DNA from: Stenotrophomonas pavanii
Lineage (GTDB): Bacteria; Pseudomonadota; Gammaproteobacteria; Xanthomonadales; Xanthomonadaceae
Assembly (NCBI RefSeq): GCF_900101175.1
Contig: NZ_FNFQ01000003.1
Coordinates: 433,347 to 497,346, forward strand
Length of the DNA: 64,000 nucleotides
Direction of reading: 5' to 3'
A program made the position numbers and the translations under genes. Under the pieces are notes generated by a model. The model did not search any database. It was not told the DNA's origin and was given only the letters and a program-made list of their open reading frames with translations. Positions within the stretch are counted from its first letter, which is position 1, and every line of letters starts with the position of its first letter. Of this stretch, positions 61,576 through 64,000 are shown piece by piece.

Positions 61576-62592
61576 ATGAAACTGCGTCTGGCCCTGTGTG
61601 CGCTGCTGTCCCTGCCGTTGCTGGCCCAGGCCGCCCCAGCGGTCTCGCCGCTGCTGGTCATCCACGGCGGCGCCGGCGTCGAGCGCAGGGACCTGTCGCC
61701 GGCCGAAGAGAAGGCTGCGCGTGATGCGTTGCGCGCTGCGCTGCTGAAGGGGCATGCCGAACTGGCGGCCGGTCGCCCGGCGCTGGCCGCGGTCACTGCG
61801 GCAATCACCGTGCTGGAGGACGATCCGACCTTCAACGCCGGCAAGGGCGCGGTGTTCACCCATGACGGCCACAACGAGCTGGACGCCGCCGTGATGGACG
61901 GCGCCACCCAGGCCGCAGGCGCGGTGGCCGGCGTGCAGCGGGTGCGCAACCCGATCCTGCTGGCACAGACCGTGATGCAGAAGTCCAGGCACGTGATGAT
62001 GGTCGGGCAGGGCGCCGAAACCTTCGCGGCCGAGCAGGGCATTGCCCTGGTGGATCCCTCCTACTTCCGCACGGAGAAGCGCTGGCAGCAGCTGCAGCGT
62101 GCACTGAAGGAAGAGGCCAGCGGCCAGGCCCATGCCGACCTGGAGACCGCAAGGCACTTCGGCACCGTGGGCGCGGTCGCGCTGGACGCGCAGGGGCACC
62201 TGGCCGCCGGCACGTCCACCGGCGGCATGACCAACAAGCGCTACGGTCGCGTGGGTGACTCGCCGATCATCGGCGCCGGTACCTGGGCCGACGCGCGCTG
62301 TGCGGTGTCGGGCACCGGCTGGGGCGAGTACTACATCCGCACCGCGGCCGCGCACGAGATCTGCGCGCGCATGCGCTACCCGGGGCAGACGCCGGAGCAG
62401 GCCGGCAAGGGCGTCATCAACCAGGCGATTCCGCAGATGGGCGGCGACGGCGGCGCGATCGTGCTCGGCGCCGATGGAAAAATGGCCGCGCCATTCAACA
62501 CCCAGGGCATGTATCGGGGCTGGATCGGCGCCGACGGCGTTCCCCATGTCGCAATTTTCGCCAGCGAAGCACTGCCGGCTCCCGGGCAATAA
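61576..62592 (+). CDS. iaaA: Isoaspartyl peptidase/L-asparaginase (Ntn hydrolase)
   Basis: 338 residues from MKLRLALCALL; a GGAG is 9 bases ahead, and ATG 61567 is an alternative. A signal peptide (to about AQAAPA) is followed by the plant-type asparaginase fold: LLVIHGGAGVERR, DDPTFNAGKGAVFT, HNELDAAVMDG. The autocleavage site is GTVGAVALD (catalytic Thr), then STGGMTNKRYGRVGDSPIIGAGTWAD. It hydrolyses beta-aspartyl dipeptides, so it would complete cyanophycin breakdown to Asp and Arg. Export to the periplasm is implied by the signal. Confidence 0.9.
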   Translation: MKLRLALCALLSLPLLAQAAPAVSPLLVIHGGAGVERRDLSPAEEKAARDALRAALLKGHAELAAGRPALAAVTAAITVLEDDPTFNAGKGAVFTHDGHNELDAAVMDGATQAAGAVAGVQRVRNPILLAQTVMQKSRHVMMVGQGAETFAAEQGIALVDPSYFRTEKRWQQLQRALKEEASGQAHADLETARHFGTVGAVALDAQGHLAAGTSTGGMTNKRYGRVGDSPIIGAGTWADARCAVSGTGWGEYYIRTAAAHEICARMRYPGQTPEQAGKGVINQAIPQMGGDGGAIVLGADGKMAAPFNTQGMYRGWIGADGVPHVAIFASEALPAPGQ

Positions 62593-62644
62593 CCTTGCGT
62601 ATCAATGGGTTTGCGACGACGTGTGAAAAAGATGGAAAAAAGCG

Positions 62645-62673
62645 TTGACAGCCCCTCGTCCCATCAGCAGAAT
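62645..62673 (+). promoter_or_regulatory. Promoter of the tRNA-Tyr-Gly-Thr-tuf unit
   Basis: TTGACA (62645) and CAGAAT (62668) are 17 bases apart. A GC-containing discriminator (AAGCGGC) follows, as expected for stringently controlled stable-RNA promoters. Confidence 0.65.
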
Positions 62674-62729
62674 AAGCGGCTCACCACCACACACCGCAAC
62701 GCTTCGGCGGCAACGGGACGGGGTGGTAA

Positions 62730-62815
62730 GGAGGGATACCCAAGCGGCCAACGGGGGCAGACTGTAAATCTGCTGGCTTACGCCTTCGGTGGTTCGAATC
62801 CACCTCCCTCCACCA
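62730..62815 (+). tRNA. tRNA-Tyr (GTA)
   Basis: 86 bases with a long variable arm and encoded CCA. The acceptor stem is GGAGGGA/TCCCTCC, and the anticodon loop CTGTAAA gives GTA. Confidence 0.97.
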
Positions 62816-62839
62816 GTTTCACGTTGTGACATTCCCGGC

Positions 62840-62913
<74 letters not shown>

Positions 62914-62962
62914 TTGAATGAACTTTGAATAGTATCGAGTTCATGTCATAATGCAAAACTCG

Positions 62963-63038
<76 letters not shown>

Positions 63039-63079
63039 TCTTAAGCATCACCTCTCAGACGAATTCGAGATAAGCAGCC

Positions 63080-64000
63080 ATGGCCAAGGGTAAGTTCGAG
63101 CGCACCAAGCCGCACGTCAACGTCGGCACCATCGGTCACGTCGACCACGGCAAGACCACGCTGACCGCCGCACTGACCAAGATCGGTGCCGAGCGCTTCG
63201 GTGGCGAGTTCAAGGATTACTCCTCGATCGACGCCGCGCCGGAAGAAAAGGCTCGTGGTATCACGATCTCGACCGCGCACGTCGAATACGAATCCCCGAT
63301 CCGTCACTACGCCCACGTTGACTGCCCGGGCCACGCTGACTACGTCAAGAACATGATCACCGGTGCCGCCCAGATGGACGGCGCGATCCTGGTGTGCTCG
63401 GCCGCTGACGGCCCGATGCCGCAGACCCGTGAGCACATCCTGCTGTCGCGCCAGGTCGGCGTGCCGTACATCGTCGTGTTCCTGAACAAGGCCGACATGG
63501 TCGACGACGCCGAGCTGCTCGAGCTGGTCGAGATGGAAGTGCGCGAACTGCTGAGCAAGTACGAGTTCCCGGGCGACGACACCCCGATCATCGCCGGTTC
63601 GGCCCGCCTGGCGCTGGAAGGCGACCAGAGCGACATCGGCGTGCCGGCCATCCTGAAGCTGGTCGACGCGCTGGACAGCTGGATTCCGGAGCCGGAGCGT
63701 GCGATCGACAAGCCGTTCCTGATGCCGGTGGAAGACGTGTTCTCGATCTCGGGCCGCGGCACCGTGGTGACCGGTCGTATCGAGCGCGGCGTGATCAAGG
63801 TTGGCGACGAAATCGAAATCGTCGGCATCCGTCCGGTGCAGAAGACCACCGTGACCGGCGTTGAAATGTTCCGCAAGCTGCTGGACCAGGGTCAGGCAGG
63901 CGACAACGCTGGCCTGCTGCTGCGCGGCACCAAGCGTGACGACGTCGAGCGTGGCCAGGTGCTGGCCAAGCCGGGCACGATCAAGCCGCACACCAAGTTC
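63080..64000 (+). CDS. tuf: Elongation factor Tu, 5' part (cut by window edge)
   Basis: 307 codons of about 396 are present and the frame is open to the last base. GTPase motifs are [10 protein letters not shown] (G1), ARGITIS (G2), DCPGHADY (G3) and NKADMVDD (G4); G5 is GSARLAL. Domain 2 ([25 protein letters not shown]) is complete. The gene follows tRNA-Tyr, -Gly and -Thr, as in the tufB unit of E. coli, and is probably co-transcribed with them. Confidence 0.97.
   Translation, partial: MAKGKFERTKPHVNVGTIGHVDHGKTTLTAALTKIGAERFGGEFKDYSSIDAAPEEKARGITISTAHVEYESPIRHYAHVDCPGHADYVKNMITGAAQMDGAILVCSAADGPMPQTREHILLSRQVGVPYIVVFLNKADMVDDAELLELVEMEVRELLSKYEFPGDDTPIIAGSARLALEGDQSDIGVPAILKLVDALDSWIPEPERAIDKPFLMPVEDVFSISGRGTVVTGRIERGVIKVGDEIEIVGIRPVQKTTVTGVEMFRKLLDQGQAGDNAGLLLRGTKRDDVERGQVLAKPGTIKPHTKF

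Overview
The window looks like chromosomal core DNA of a Stenotrophomonas, most likely the S. maltophilia complex. This is an inference from four things. The sequence is GC-rich. It is littered with short palindromes that begin with GTAG, matching the SMAG repeats known from that species. It carries a secreted subtilisin-type protease of the Stenotrophomonas type and a 568-residue OGT homologue like the Xanthomonas one. It also has the gammaproteobacterial orders ispE-tRNA-Gln-prs-rplY-pth-ychF and tRNA-Tyr-Gly-Thr-tuf. No phage, insertion sequence, CRISPR array or resistance island is visible.

Layout. 0-8.9 kb: stress and housekeeping genes (msrA, tal, rnk, the oxyR-ahpF-ahpC peroxide block, prmC, pip). 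8.9-15.4 kb: repeat clusters around an orphan DUF1963-like gene, a LysR/MFS divergent pair, and a four-gene overlapping operon (nitroreductase, 5'-3' exonuclease, Nudix, N-formylglutamate amidohydrolase). 15.6-25 kb: a DUF1631 protein, a three-subunit transhydrogenase split by an ECF sigma operon, sufT and ilvE. 25-27.2 kb: a membrane protein, winged-helix regulator and M23 peptidase cluster with a palindromic operator candidate. 27.5-34 kb: serine protease, a short asparaginase-domain protein, wrbA/DUF2069, yihY, a thioredoxin-like lipoprotein and ppk2. 34-45.4 kb: ogt-prfA-hemA facing a TPR protein-lolB-ispE operon, then prs, rplY, pth and ychF. 45.9-57.4 kb: an autotransporter beside a Roc/Sad-like signalling operon (LuxR-type regulator, two hybrid kinases, REC-EAL phosphodiesterase). 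57.5-62.6 kb: a TonB-dependent receptor, secreted cyanophycinase and isoaspartyl peptidase, which read as a cyanophycin-scavenging locus. 62.6-64 kb: three tRNAs and the 5' part of tuf.

The least explained material is non-coding. (1) Repeat elements carry hairpins whose loops hold GGA, close to the CsrA/RsmA binding consensus, and the stem changes in a compensatory way between copies. (2) Three direct repeats downstream of ychF each carry an inverted pair of DnaA-box-like 9-mers at the same 37-base spacing. (3) A 20-base motif is shared by the promoter regions of the autotransporter and of the Roc-like operon. (4) A LacI-family operator match lies in the cyanophycinase/TonB-receptor intergenic region. 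(5) SMAG copies supply stop codons or C-terminal codons of genes. Each can be tested by genome-wide searches that I could not run.
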